Shown piece after piece: positions 1 to 11,540 of a stretch of DNA of 64,000 nt (positions are counted from its first letter, which is position 1; each line of letters opens with the position of its first letter). Position numbers and translations under genes: made by a program. The DNA comes from Fennellomyces sp. T-0311 (Eukaryota; Mucoromycota; Mucoromycetes; Mucorales; Lichtheimiaceae), in contig JALLLT010000008.1 of NCBI GenBank assembly GCA_025266875.1, forward strand, positions 248,001 to 312,000. The letters are read 5' to 3'. The notes under the pieces were generated by a model. It was not told where the DNA came from. It worked only from the letters and a program-made list of their open reading frames with translations, and searched no databases.

Positions 1-1816
1 GCCCCAGGAAAACAGACTGCTTATCTTGAGATCGGTTCTGTTTGTGCCAGGGATCAGCTCTTGGAATGCATGGGGTGCACAGGCATCGCCAGTGGAGATA
101 GATGCCAAAAAGTTGTAACATGCGCCCACGGTTCCCGGCTGTCGGATCTCCAGAAGCCACTTGACAAAGGATGGCAGCTCACTGTCGTTTTGTACCCAGA
201 ACTTCCATCCTGCGTTGATGCGCTCGCGATAGATGCTTGCCATGAGTTCCATAAACTTTTCGAGATCGCGGCACTTGCCGCTATCGTCTTCATTTGCACT
301 GGCTCTGGTCGCGAGTGGCAACTGGCCCGGGGCGTTTGTGTCTTCTTCCTTGTACTTTAGCTGGCGGATGATGTGCATGAGATTGTCGATGAAGCTGGTG
401 GTCAACGTCTCCAGCTCGTGGATCACAAAGATGTAGAATTCTGGGCGGATGTCTGCATTGAACTTTGTAAAGTCGCTAGGATCGACAGTCAGCACGTCCT
501 TATCGTCGTACACTGATAGCTTGAACAACCCCCGATCCGTGTCGATGCTCGAGTTTTCTTGTTGAAAGTACAGCAAGTACTCGTTCATAAAATCGAATGC
601 CTTGTGATCGATCGCGTCAAAGATCAGCTTGTCGAGATCGTCCAGTCGTGCGGGCAGTGACGGTTCGACGGTATGATCGATTTTCACCGCGTTGCGCATG
701 AACAATGCCCATTGAATCATCACGACCGCCTTGACTGCAGGCACCTTCCAATGTACTTTGAGCATCCTGTCGTGGAACTGTCTCATAAAATTGACGTCTC
801 TGTAGAGCGGCGGGAGTGGCGTGGGATCACATTGGTGATCCGGCACAGAAATGGCGCCCATCAATGCAAGCAACATGTACGACGTCGAGATATCTGACAG
901 CTCAGAGTGCTGCAGTGTGTCGGCGAGTGACAACACGTCCTGGTAATCCAACCAAAACAGTGACGCCAAATGGTAGAGGATCTGTGCTAGTGCGACACGC
1001 TCCTCCATCAGTTTCTCCAAGCGAAAGTTTGTGATGTCCTCGCCTAAACGACCGCTTGCGACGTCCGTTTCCTTTGACGGCTGTGGCTGGGGCTGCGGTT
1101 GCTGAGGCTGTTGGGGTTGCAGTAATGACACTGGCTGCTGCTGCTGTTGTGGCGGTGGTGGTGGTTGCTGCGGAATCAATCCAGTTGTGGACAAGGTGTT
1201 GTGTGTTTTGCAAACGTGCTGGATCGTCTTGATGATCTTGGCGGGAAACGTTCCATTGTCGACGCGTTCACGCAGGAGTTCAGAAACGAACTGTCGAAAT
1301 ACGTTTCTGACGTCTTCTCTGGTGGATGTGTCCTTTGCCGACAGTAATATAACCTCCAACGATTCCAACAAAAAGCTACGTTTCTGATGGTAGATTGTGA
1401 TCGCAGCATCGACGTTGGTACTGTTGGACCTTTCGGCTGATTCCATGCCTTCCCACAAAAGATTGGCTGCGACAATTTCATTTACGCCGAGTTGATTGGA
1501 AAGGAATACTGCCAGCTGAATGAATTCTTGGTTGACTTTGTGCAGGCTGCCATTGAGGAGCACGCGACCTACGATTTTAAAATGATAGATTCTTCAGTGA
1601 TTTGTTACAAGTGTACGCTGATCGACATGCTTTTGTTGTACCTTCTTGCAATGTTTTCCGGTCTTGTTCATTTTTGGGTACATCGTCTAGTAAATCGAGG
1701 AACTGCTTTGTGTTTTGCTTTAACTCATGCTGGAGTTCATTGGCCGTCGATGGTGCAGTGGCCACTCGTGCCTGGCACAGAGAAGCATGGAGGTCGCGAA
1801 CCTCATCGATCTGCAT
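1..1816 (-). CDS. NUP192: Nucleoporin Nup192/Nup205, N-terminal part (runs off left edge)
   Basis: Large scaffold nucleoporin of the inner ring of the nuclear pore. About 580 residues are readable on the minus strand. The N-terminal stretch LLDDVPKNEQDRKTLQ followed by helical text with NQLGVNEIVAANLLWEG resembles the Nup205/Nup192 N-terminus; further in, YRERINAGWKFW and LASISTGDACAPHAF match the family pattern of a Trp followed by a conserved Ala-Phe turn. One intron (1569-1641) fits: donor after the codon for LQE, acceptor just before GRVLLNG. A Pro/Gln-rich insert (about residues 205-240) interrupts the helical repeats. The reading frame is open to the left edge, so most of this roughly 1,700-residue family is outside the window. 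The start at 1816 is the first Met in frame; a short upstream exon cannot be excluded, because another frame just upstream (about 1830-1900) also looks codon-like. Confidence 0.85.
1569..1641 (-). other. Intron in the nucleoporin gene
   Basis: 73-base GT-AG intron. Removing it keeps the nucleoporin frame open from 1816 to the left edge; reading through it hits a stop after about 80 codons. Typical length for introns in this window. Confidence 0.75.
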
Positions 1817-2160
1817 TGTTGCTTGTTCTGTGATTGACGGACCCTTTTAATCGTTGCTCGATGTGATCAAGTAGCCCAGTGACAATGTTGGTCGCGGTTA
1901 CTGAAGATCGCCGTGGAAACAGAGTAGGTCGCGTTGTCGAAAAGCTGAAATCAAGCTTAAAAAGTGACTTGCACTGCGTTTTATCAGCTCACCATTTTCG
2001 TCGTCGTCCCACTGACATTCATGCAAAGCAGCCGCCTCCCAAGTGCTATAATACGTTATTCAGATCCGAACCTTTACTTAAAACTATGCGTCAACACGAC
2101 ACGTAGTCTCGATTATACAATAAAGCAACAAGTAATGAATTGGGATAGCTATCCTAAATG
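1817..2160. other. Intergenic, 5' side of the nucleoporin gene
   Basis: No gene seen. Holds the presumed promoter and 5' UTR of the nucleoporin gene. An open frame near 1830-1950 on the minus strand could be an unrecognised first exon but shows no family motif. Confidence 0.4.
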
Positions 2161-3214
2161 TTAAATGCCGTTTAGCGGACCTGCTGTATGGTTATTCTTT
2201 GTACTAGCAATTAGTCCCTTCTTGGCTTCCTGCTTCTGCAGTGTAAAGTAATTAAATGCCATTTCATCTATACCAGTCAAATCTAATCTCAATAGCTTCG
2301 TATCCACCGCCTTCTCCTGCATCTTCAAGCTCTCCTCCTGTAACCTGATATATTCATTGTCGAATTCGAGCCTTCTTGACTCAACCTCTGATAACATGTT
2401 ACCTTTGTTAGTTCAACGTGTCCACTTTGCTTGATTTTCAGGATTCATCGCTGTTTTCGCATTCTTACTCTTGGATCCTTTAATATTGTGCTGGAACTGC
2501 TCTGGGGGGGGGGGTTCTTGTAAGCCATTGTCCTCATTATCGCAACGTGGACGCTTTGGTGTTTTCACTTGCTTCGGTTCCTTATAGGGAAAACCCCAGC
2601 GCGGTTCAGTGCAAAGGATCTGCCAGCAGTGTTCTAGGTCATATGTACTACCCATCAACACTTTACGCAACAGCCTAGCTCTCTGACCTTTTAAAATGTG
2701 AGTCAGTACTTATAACAGCAAATATCACTAACAGTCTGTTACTTACCCTTTCAGTATTAATATGTTCATTTTTGAATCGCGACGCCTGATTCAGTGTGTA
2801 GGGACCGCTAAAATCCATAACTTTGGAGTCGATAAAATTCTAGCGATCTGCCAAATCTTTTGAGGATCGATCCATCACAGTTTCTACTTGATCTCCGGTT
2901 TGGGCCGTAAAGGCCTTGTGAACACGGCTCCAGAAGTTCTTGTCTGCCGTGGTCCGGGTATGCAATAAAGGGTTGCTAGAAATTTTGATCCATGCGGAGC
3001 AAAGTATTTCACCCTCCTGGATAGAAAATTCCTTGGTATTTAGATTAGAGAAAGCACCGACAGAGGTGGTGGTCATGGTATTTGTGCGAAAGGTAGAGGA
3101 AAGAACGGAAAAGGGAATCCATTGGAGACGTAGCTTCTTACTTCCTATTTCTTGTATTTTTTTTTCTCGGGCAGCTGAGTGATTATAACAGGAGTCCCCA
3201 ATGGACGCGTGCAC
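2161..3214 (-). pseudogene. Broken NAM-associated / Myb-SANT-like transposon accessory gene
   Basis: The pieces read in order as one protein of the type carried by Harbinger/PIF-like elements. A trihelix/Myb-SANT-like part (FSIQEGEILCSAWIKIS, then NFWSRVHKAFTA) is followed by MDFSGPYTLNQASRFKNE, an intron (about 2679-2755), YDLEHCWQILCTEPRWGFP, a basic/acidic linker, and a C-terminal coiled coil (MLSEVESRRLEFDNEYIRLQ). The frame is broken by two in-frame stops: a TAG at about 2840 where the family has Trp (ADR-stop-NFID), and a TGA at about 2413 (WTR-stop-TNKG). Sequence on both sides of each stop stays in the same frame, which points to point mutations in a dead copy rather than to introns. 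An eight-G run near 2507 is another weak point. No matching DDE transposase is nearby. The family name is from motif memory. Confidence 0.6.
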
Positions 3215-3364
3215 AAGTCCGTAGATAGCCTCAGCTTACAGATATATGCATCTTTACAGTAGCAAATACAATCGGTTCTAGTTTTTATGTGTAATGCATC
3301 TAAACAGAAATAGGTAATAATACAAATACAGGAAACGAGAAGGAAAAGGAGAATAACGGGAACT

Positions 3365-4858
3365 CTATTGCGGGTTCTGTGGATTGCCGATAAAGTCTTG
3401 AATATCTTTTACCAATGCTTTCTTATATCGATCTTCACCCAATAAGTTAGGCATAAGTGCTAAAAGACAATCGGGTATTAGTTTCACGGTATTGACTCGC
3501 AGTATTACACTTTACAACGTACCTATGACGCATTGCGCGTGCTTCAATCGCTTGTGGATACGGAGACGAACATCCACATCATCACGACGCTCCGGTGGCA
3601 GCACTTGGGTAAATGTGTTGTACATATCAACCGATTGTTCCGGAAGCACAGTAGTATCCTTTTCTCCATGCACCAGCATGATTCTCGGGATAAGTTTTAA
3701 AAGTTCATCTGACTTGGCAAACATCTCTCCGTTGGCTTCAACAAGATTGATGGGTGAATTCTTGCGCAGATTCTCGGGCGTTTGACCCATTACACGCGTC
3801 ATTCCGGAAATCTTTTCGATACCACGTCCTGTTTCAGTCAGCACATGTCGTTCAATCGAATATACGCCAGCCAGCCTATTTAATCAAAAGTTAATCATTA
3901 ATGTTGCTTTGCTCACAAACACTTACAGTAATATACCCTTAACGGGAGGCAAAGCATCTGCTTTCTTTTGTTTCACGTTATCGATTGCATTCTCCAGCAT
4001 AACCTGAGCACACAGGTGCGCACCGGCACTGTGACCCTTTATTCGATATCGTTAGATAAATCCCTATACTAAGTTTCCAAATATACGTACCATCATATAT
4101 ATTTTCTCGCGGTGACCACGGATTTCACTTGCATTAGTATATGTCCATCGAAGAGCTTGTCGAACGTCGTCATAAATGGCATCCACTTTGACTTTAGGGT
4201 ATTTTCGATAATCAGGCACAACTACAATATAACCGAGTTCTCGCAGCGTGTTCGCCATGGAAGTATACAACAGTTTGGATCCAGACGACCACCCGCCTCC
4301 GTGAATAAATAGAATGATAGGTGCATTTGTTTCTGTTCGTTCGGGGTGGTATACGTCTAATTTGCAAAAGGAATCCGCATCCGAGTACTGGATATTACGG
4401 CTGCAAAAAACGCATTCAGATATAAGCACCTTTTGTCATGTTTCGTTCACAATTACCTCACTATTTTTCTAAATGTATCGGACACTTCGAAATACCGCCA
4501 GTGCAAGTACGCCGCGACACGTGGTAAGTCCGTAATCCAACCAAACACCAAATGAAAAAGTGCAATGTTGACCTTGAGCACACGAGAGGGATTGTATGGT
4601 AAATTGAATGTCGTGTCGGTTTGTGCTTCCACCAAGTATGTGGCCCAGGCAAAGAAATATGCAGCGCCTAATGGGTATTGCCGAGAACGATTACGTGAAT
4701 AGCCCAATCTTTGGGGAATGACAACAACAATGTTGTCATGGCAACCTACCTATGGCAAATGCACACAATGGTATACTAAGAAACACACATAGGATTAACA
4801 GCGGCAGTCCGAAAAGCGAACCCCATACGTATAAGGTGCGCGAATCGATCTTCGCCAT
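3365..4858 (-). CDS. Alpha/beta-hydrolase with N-terminal membrane segment (ICME/BD-FAE-like esterase)
   Basis: Serine esterase of the alpha/beta-hydrolase fold, encoded by about six exons. Exon 1 starts MAKIDSRTLYVWGS and carries a hydrophobic stretch (about residues 9-36), probably a membrane anchor or uncleaved signal. Oxyanion motif HGGGW, nucleophile elbow GHSAGAH (rebuilt across an intron near 4040-4085), acid residue in HGEKDTTV and a His near the C-terminus (KHAQCVI) form the expected catalytic set. The order and spacing resemble isoprenylcysteine methylesterase-like and kynurenine-formamidase-like enzymes; the substrate cannot be told. The last exon (3365 to about 3440) ends DFIGNPQNPQ. 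The first intron (about 4709-4745) would be only 37 bases and its donor is the least certain junction. Confidence 0.8.
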
Positions 4859-5377
4859 GTTTGTCGAAAGGAATGGACTTTTTAAACAAAGTAAAAACCA
4901 ACTCAGTCAAAAAAATGCCACTGATCACTGGCGCCACGAGCTCCCTTCAACCCAAATTTATGCACTCTCTCAATCTGGCTACTGGTGTCCATCCAAGGAA
5001 TATATGTCCTCCTTGATACCTGTGCCAATAGCAAAAAACGAAACACGCACCTGTGAGTAGGCTCCATATGGCAAAGTTCACAATAGCTTAGTTGAAAATA
5101 GCAAAACCGAACCTTGCAATGGGTTATTTATAATACACTGCGGTACTGAAATGAAACGGTTACCGATCCTTCCTGAAGTCGGTCAATAATTGGTGAAAAA
5201 AGCTCGAAAAAGATTATATAATCGTTCGAATAGCACTACTGTTTGTTGTTATTGGGTTGGTGACCCAAACTATGCTCCAGGCCACTGTCTGACTAAGGAT
5301 GTATGGAACCCCATATGATAATTATTATGACAATCTATTTATGCGTAATAATACATTCAATACTATATTTTCTTTTT
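4859..5377. other. Intergenic between hydrolase promoter and CoA-ligase 3' end
   Basis: No gene seen. Contains the promoter side of the hydrolase gene and the 3' UTR of the CoA ligase, with an AT-rich tract near 5340-5380. Confidence 0.4.
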
Positions 5378-7552
5378 TTACAATTTCGAAGCCTTCTTTG
5401 CCTCCTCTTCCTTGACTTCATTCCGAAGGATATTCCGCAAGATTTTGCCGGTGGCACTTTTCGGAATTTGTTCACGGAAGACAACCGAGCGAATTTGCTT
5501 GTATGAGATGACGTTTTCAGAAACAAATTTTTGCAGCTCCCTTGCTGTCTGTTCGCTTTGCTCCACACCTGGCTTCAAAACAACGTATGCACGAGGAATT
5601 TCAGTAACTTGCTCGCGATCGTATACGCCAATTACAGCACAGTCAGCAACTAATGGGTTCTTGAGCTAAAAGATATCTTTGTTATTACAGCTACACTTAT
5701 ACTTTCTATTCAAACATACCAGAATACCCTCCAGTTCAGCAGGTGCGACCTAGTGATAAGACGAAAAAACAAAAGTTAAAACAACTAATGCAATACCATA
5801 CCGTCCGCACACCAACCTGGAAGCCTTTATATTTGATCAATTCCTTGATACGGTCAACGATGAAGAAATGTCCCTGCGCATTGACAACGACAACATCACC
5901 AGTATGGAAATAGCCTTCTTCATCAATGCATCGTGCAGTTTCTTCAGGGAGATTGAGATAGCCCTGCGTAAGAACACTTTAGCACAACCCCATTCGCCAA
6001 GCTTGGGAGAGGCAAAGAAACGAACCTTCATGATATTGGGGCCCTTCACCCATAATTCACCACGCTCTTCAAGTCCAACCTCTAATATCAAATGCCTCAT
6101 TCTTAGTTACACATGCTTTGCAAACAAACTCCAATCCAATACCTTTTCCATTCTCATCGATAACCTTGGCAAGCGAATTGGGCACAAGCACACCCGACGA
6201 TCCTGGCCACAGCGTACAGTCAGTAACTCTGAACTATTGTCTGCTTCACGTACAAGCTACACATACCTGGAGCTACATCCCTGCCAGCCTGAATACAAAG
6301 GGCAGGTGATGTTTCTGTCAGACCATAACCTTGCTTTACCACAATACCGGGGAATTTGTCTTCGACTTCTTTTGTAAGGGCAGCATCCAAGGGTGCGGCG
6401 CCAGACATGAGCGCTTGAACGGATGTGAGGTCATACTTGTCGACAATAGGTTGTTTCGCCAACAAGAGCAAGATGGGAGGAACGACACAACTGAAAGTAA
6501 TCTTGTACTTTTGGATGGTTTCACAAAACGACACCAGTTCGAAACGTGGGAGTACATAAAGTGTAGACTGCGTGTAGAGAGGTGCATGCAAACAGATAGT
6601 CAATCCAAACATGTGAAAGAATGGAAGCACAGCCAAAAGTCGGGATGTTTTTTGGTAAAACTCTTCCTCCACTCTGGTGTACTGGAAAACGTTTGAGACA
6701 ATGTTTCCATGCCTAAAAACATAATCTGAGAAAAATCGTCACTCTCTCCTTTTTTTACTCACGTTGTCATGACTCCTTTGCTTTTTCCTATTATTTTGTT
6801 TCTTATCAATCATGTGTTACTGGAGATTTTTTCCCTTTAAACTTACCAGTTGTTCCTGAAGAAAAGCAAAGGTAGGCCAGTGTTTCGCGCGCTTGCTCGG
6901 CAGATTCAAACTCAACGGGTTTAGCAACGCGGTTGCCAAGCAGAGTGATATAGGGTTTGGCACCCTTGATGGTAGCATCGCCAAACACGTAAACGTGCTG
7001 CTTGGGAATACCGACTTTTTCAGCGGCAGCAAAGGCAGTATCAATGTTGGACGCATGGGCAACGAGGACGGTTGCTTTGGCTTGGCCAAGCTGGTGAACT
7101 AATTCATCAACGGTGTAGGCGGGATTCGCAGGGCTAACAGTTCCTCCTGTCAAAAAGTTTATATGAGCAAAATCCCAAGCTATCAATAATCCTGATGAAT
7201 ATAACTTACCAGCGACCAGGGTGCCAAACATTGGGATGGCGTAATCGACCTATACATATAATTGTGGTCAGTTTCATTTCTATACTGCTCAATCCAAGTT
7301 CAAGCTAACCATATTAGGGGCATACAAGCCCAAGACATCGCCTGGACGGAAATCACAGACGTCTTGGAGACCAGCTCCAAAACGGTATGCCAGATCCTTG
7401 AGCTCTCTGAAAGTAATTTCTCTCCCAGAGAGTGCATCGACGTAACATACTCGGTCGACATTCTGGTTTTGAGCTTCGGTTTCAAAGAGAGTTTGGATGA
7501 TTCCAGACTCCGGAGTTGGAACATTAGGGAACTTGGAAGTGAAGATAGGCAT
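5378..7552 (-). CDS. Peroxisomal 4-coumarate-CoA-ligase-like acyl-CoA synthetase
   Basis: ATP-dependent acid-thiol ligase (ANL superfamily) of about 550 residues in about nine exons: adenylates a carboxylic acid and transfers it to CoA. The start [12 protein letters not shown] at 7552 matches the usual 4CL-like start; an in-frame upstream Met at 7663 is less likely. Box [18 protein letters not shown] is restored when two introns are removed (donor inside the Thr-Gly codons near 6855, second intron near 6715-6765). Also visible: [54 protein letters not shown], and [12 protein letters not shown] with the catalytic Lys. The protein ends ASKL, a canonical PTS1, so it should act in peroxisomes, probably on fatty or aromatic acids. 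The 4CL-like label describes sequence type, not proven substrate. Confidence 0.88.
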
Positions 7553-9110
7553 GAGTGGTATAACAAAGCGAAAAGTAAAAGGGGCGGCCTCTCGCTTAAA
7601 ATAAAGGGTTGGCGAAAAGTGCGGGGTGATCTCCGCCGAATCATTTTCCAGCCAATCAGCCAATTAGATGACATGGGCAAAGGTAAAGTGTGGGAAATGA
7701 GAAATGTAAGCTGGAAGTGCGGATTGATTACACAGAGCGATTGGAGCGACGTACGAGGCCCCCCAAGTTTCCTCATTGCAGATATAAATCACATGGAATT
7801 TCTTTATTAGTGTAAAAAGCAGTCTACCCAGAGGTATGCAAAGCAGCAATAATTGGAATTGAAAATAACCAATATCAATCAATATATATGCGCTCAACCG
7901 CCCACAACTTACTTATGCATTGATTTTTATACTGCAGTTAACGGCGCGGGACAGTATGAATATATATTGTAGTCTATATTCTACAGTATCATTATTTTTC
8001 TCTGGCAGCTTCCTCGTACCCATACATAGAAATGCAGACTCACAAAAGTAAATACGTAGGAGGAAAATGTAGAGGTGAACAATACATAGCACTTTCCGCA
8101 ATTTACGCAATTGATTCCTCATACTTTTCACACGCTACTATTAATTTAAGTTGGCTATCTCAGAAATCTAAGTGATGTTATGGATGCTTCTCTCAGTTCT
8201 TTATCGGATTTGGGATACTTGTAAGGCATTTTAATCGTACGTAGTATGAAATTTGTTTGCGGGAAGCTTGCGGACTTGTCCCTATCGGTACATGGTCGTT
8301 TGCGACACGAATGCTTACATACTATCATTACCAATATAAATGAGAGCTGACAGATACCACACCTAGAATACCCTATTGAAAAAAAAAGACAGGCCTCGTG
8401 GTATAGATGGCTGTTATAAGGTACTCTTCTATGGTGATCTAAAACCCTACTAGGGTGTCATTAGGAGCCTTCATCCACCGATTAAAATCTTACTAATGAA
8501 ACCAGCAGACGGTTAAATTTTTAAAGCTGCTACGTAGAAGTAGTCCTAAATCTCGAACTGAACATGCATAAGTAGCGAAGGAGTGTCTAAAATTATAGTT
8601 ACAAGGTTGCGAGCAATTTCGATCGACATTACTTTGCGCTTCTTTATGCAAAAAGTGTACACGTGATGCTTGATCCGGACGGATATGATAGACATGAACC
8701 ATACAGATATTTGCGTATGTTTGGTAAATTCGTGGGACAAACTGCTAGTAAAAGACTAGGAATAAAAAATGTTTGAATTTTGATAAAGTCATCCATACTA
8801 AAGGCACTGAGTTTTAATGAGAGTACTTTTAAACCCTTTTATTACATTTTGGATACTGTGTAATTGCTACCTGCACCATAGAAAAAATAAATTCAAGATA
8901 TATTCATAGCATATTAAGATTTTTACATATTTTTTTTTGGATTATTTTGAATATATTTTGAATATATTTTGAATATCGTGTTCGAATATTTCTTAATATA
9001 TTTTGAATATGTAAAAAGAAACGAATATTTTTCAAACATATTAATACGGTTGCGCATATGCTTAAATCCTTATGGTGCGCAATAACTGTTTATTACTAAT
9101 TCTTATAGTA
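7553..9110. other. Gene-poor AT-rich spacer
   Basis: No coding region or RNA gene can be supported. Short open frames here lack motifs and codon character. The right end runs into the TTGAATAT-rich repeat. Confidence 0.5.
8935..9020. repeat. AT-rich TTGAATAT(A) repeat, left of the AT-hook gene
   Basis: Three near-perfect copies of ATTTTGAATAT in a row at about 8943-8977, then CGAATATTT and CTTAATATATTTTGAATAT at about 8993-9011. The last 19 bases recur at about 11469-11487, beyond the other side of the 9.2-11.0 kb gene. Confidence 0.7.
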
Positions 9111-9162
9111 CTATCGTATTGCTACATATACTACTATTGCTAGACACATCACTTACCTCCAT

Positions 9163-10987
9163 TTATCCCATCATATCGTGTTTTGAACCCTTCATTCCGA
9201 CGCCTTCGTATACATGCGCTTCTTTACAGTTTTTTCCTTTGAGCGTGGTTTCTTCATCCGCATCCTTTGTAACTTTCTTGGGCGGTCTACCACGTCGTTT
9301 TTTGGGGTGAGTAATCGTTGTTTGTGTTCTTAATAACTTGGGACTTTTTTGGCTTCCCAGTTTCTTGGATCCTAAAATTTTGAAGTCAATGTTTAAATTT
9401 CTTACCTCCATCTAAACTTGTGTCATCGTTCACTTCAATCGCCCCAATACCTTGACTATAGTTTTGCGCCTCAGTGATAGAAGCTGACTTCGCTGAAGTG
9501 AAATAAATATCAGTACCACGCGTCTTAAAAAGATAATATATGTCAACGTTTTAGAATGACTTATGCTTATGGACCACCCTTGTACTGCTGCTTGCTTCAG
9601 ATGGTGTGGCTCGCTGCTGTGGTATACTCGTGGCAGCTGACTTTTGCTTGTTACCCTTGACCGGCGACTCCTGTTGTATACCTTTGCCTGTTTTCTGCCG
9701 TCGATCTCGCGACTGTAGCCTTTTTGTGACTTTTTGATAGTTCTTGTGTGTTAGATTCAGGTTCCCTTCCATCGCGTTCACTAGAGAGTTTAGTGTCCAA
9801 GGTAGGTAGCTTTTTAAGGTTGCCCTCAACTAACTCCGGAAGATGATCATCACAAAGTAAATCATCTACTTCAAGCAGACTAGGGGTTCGTAAAGTTCGT
9901 CCATCTCCGTGCAGACGCACACTATCGTCGTCGTCGTCGTCGTCGTCGCAAGAAATACTGTCACTATCGCCGTCACTACTGGAGTCGCCGTTCTGAAAAT
10001 CCCTTAGCTCATCGTCTTCATCATCACTTGACATCTCCTTAGAAGCATAACTTGATGAACGCGACTGAGGGTTTGCATAAGTGTCACTGGAACTATAATA
10101 TTGTTTTTCAATCAAAAAGGTCAAAAAGTGGACAGATAATACCTTTCAGCGGGGGTTGCTCTGGTGTTGGAAGGAGCTTCGGTAGTACTAGTGATAAAGT
10201 TGTATTAATAGTAACTCATGGATGTACGACAACCTACACACACCGATTGCCAGCCATCGCACCTGGGGCTAAAGCAAACAGTAGAAAAGGTGTTAGTTTT
10301 GATAATTAGTGTTTTGCCGTGCTTACTTTCTTTATCCTTTACACCCCAGAATGCTTTACGCATCATCAGCATCGCGCCCCAGCTTTCAATGCACGCAACA
10401 AGAGGGTACTCCTTACCAACCAGTTTTTCATACATTCCTTCGGCTTCCAGCCGTACTTGTCTTGAAAGATGCTCCCAAGTATTTGATGGACTCAAATTGT
10501 GATGCGCTCGAATATCAAGAACAAGACCTGCTGTATACATGAGTGCATTACCTTTAAAAGTTGCGTAATACCGATCATGGTAAGGGATATTCTGCTTCCT
10601 TAAGATGTCTTCGCATAGGTACTCGTATTGAGACCAGCGAAATTGGAGCGATTTTCCTTCTCGGACGAGTGGTTGCCTAACATCGCGAGGGATCTCTACA
10701 TCTGCGAAAGGATTTTGCGCAGGAGAAGATTGTGGGTAAGATGGAAGCGGTCCTTGCGTGGTTGTAGTTGTGGCCAACGCATCAGCAAATTGTAACGCGA
10801 AACCTGAACCCTTGTCCTTGAGTTTACTCGTACCTGTTTTTACTTCCTCCCGATCGGTTGACACGGCTAGTTCCAAGCGGATGAGTCGCTGATCAACCGC
10901 AGCAAATCCGTCGGTAACGCACTTCTTGAATTCGCCAATGGTTTGGAGAAACGTTGATAAAAGCCTTGTCGTTGTGTCGTCAGCCAT
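9163..10987 (-). CDS. Unknown multi-exon protein with acidic tract and AT-hook
   Basis: Not recognised. The first exon (10987 to about 10290) encodes about 230 residues starting MADDTTTRLLSTFLQTIGEF, with a helical N-terminus, a Pro/Ser linker and a folded-looking region (YLCEDILRKQNIPYHDRYYA, NTWEHLSRQVRLEAEGMYEK). GTAAGC near 10295 is a donor candidate. The next exons encode a Ser/Asp tract with eight consecutive Asp (about 9935-9960), a leucine-rich acidic segment (SLLEVDDLLCDDHLPELVEG) and basic Ser/Thr-rich sequence. The last frame (9163-9411) contains KKRRGRPPKK, a canonical AT-hook, suggesting a nuclear DNA-binding protein. Exon junctions after the first are tentative. No nuclease, transposase or enzyme motif is visible. 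Related AT-rich repeats on both sides raise the possibility that it belongs to a mobile element. Confidence 0.5.
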
Positions 10988-11429
10988 CGGTTTGAATGTT
11001 GTAGCAGAAAAAGTACAAAAAATAACAGCTGCGCGAATTTGTTTCTGGTAGTGACAGACGACGACGGAAATTTAGGAATAGGCAGTAGGATGTTTAAGGA
11101 AGGTGTTACCTACGGAGGAACGGGCCGAGAATCTATTGTCAGAATGAATATCTGAGTAGACACAGGTGATCCGGGTAAGAGAGGGCTTACGAAAGAGCAG
11201 CGACAATATATTGGCGAAAAGTTCCTGGCATTTGCAGAATTACAGAGCTAACGAGAGGCAACGGACCTTGGCCGTACAAGACAGGTAGTAGCCCCAAGCG
11301 ACACGTAGTAGTTGCGGCTAACGACTTAATTGGATTTACAGGACGCGCAAAAGGTATAGGCACCACGGAATATTTCTACTGTTCGCATCAGTAGCATAAC
11401 AGCTGTTTTGAAATGCCTCCGACATATAT

Positions 11430-11540
11430 ATATCTCGCGAATATTTTCTAAATATCTGAATATCTGCTTAATATATTTTGAATATTTGTGAATACATGAA
11501 TTTTCTGAAAATATAATTTAAAAACTTGAATATATCCTGA
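11430..11540. repeat. AT-rich GAATAT repeat, right of the AT-hook gene
   Basis: Dense GAATAT/AATATC units, including CTTAATATATTTTGAATAT, identical to a stretch at about 8993-9011. With the left repeat it brackets about 2.4 kb that contains the AT-hook gene. Confidence 0.6.

Noticed and set aside
8380..8460. CCTCGTGGTATAGATGG resembling a tRNA 5' half
   Set aside because: No T-arm or acceptor stem at the right distance.
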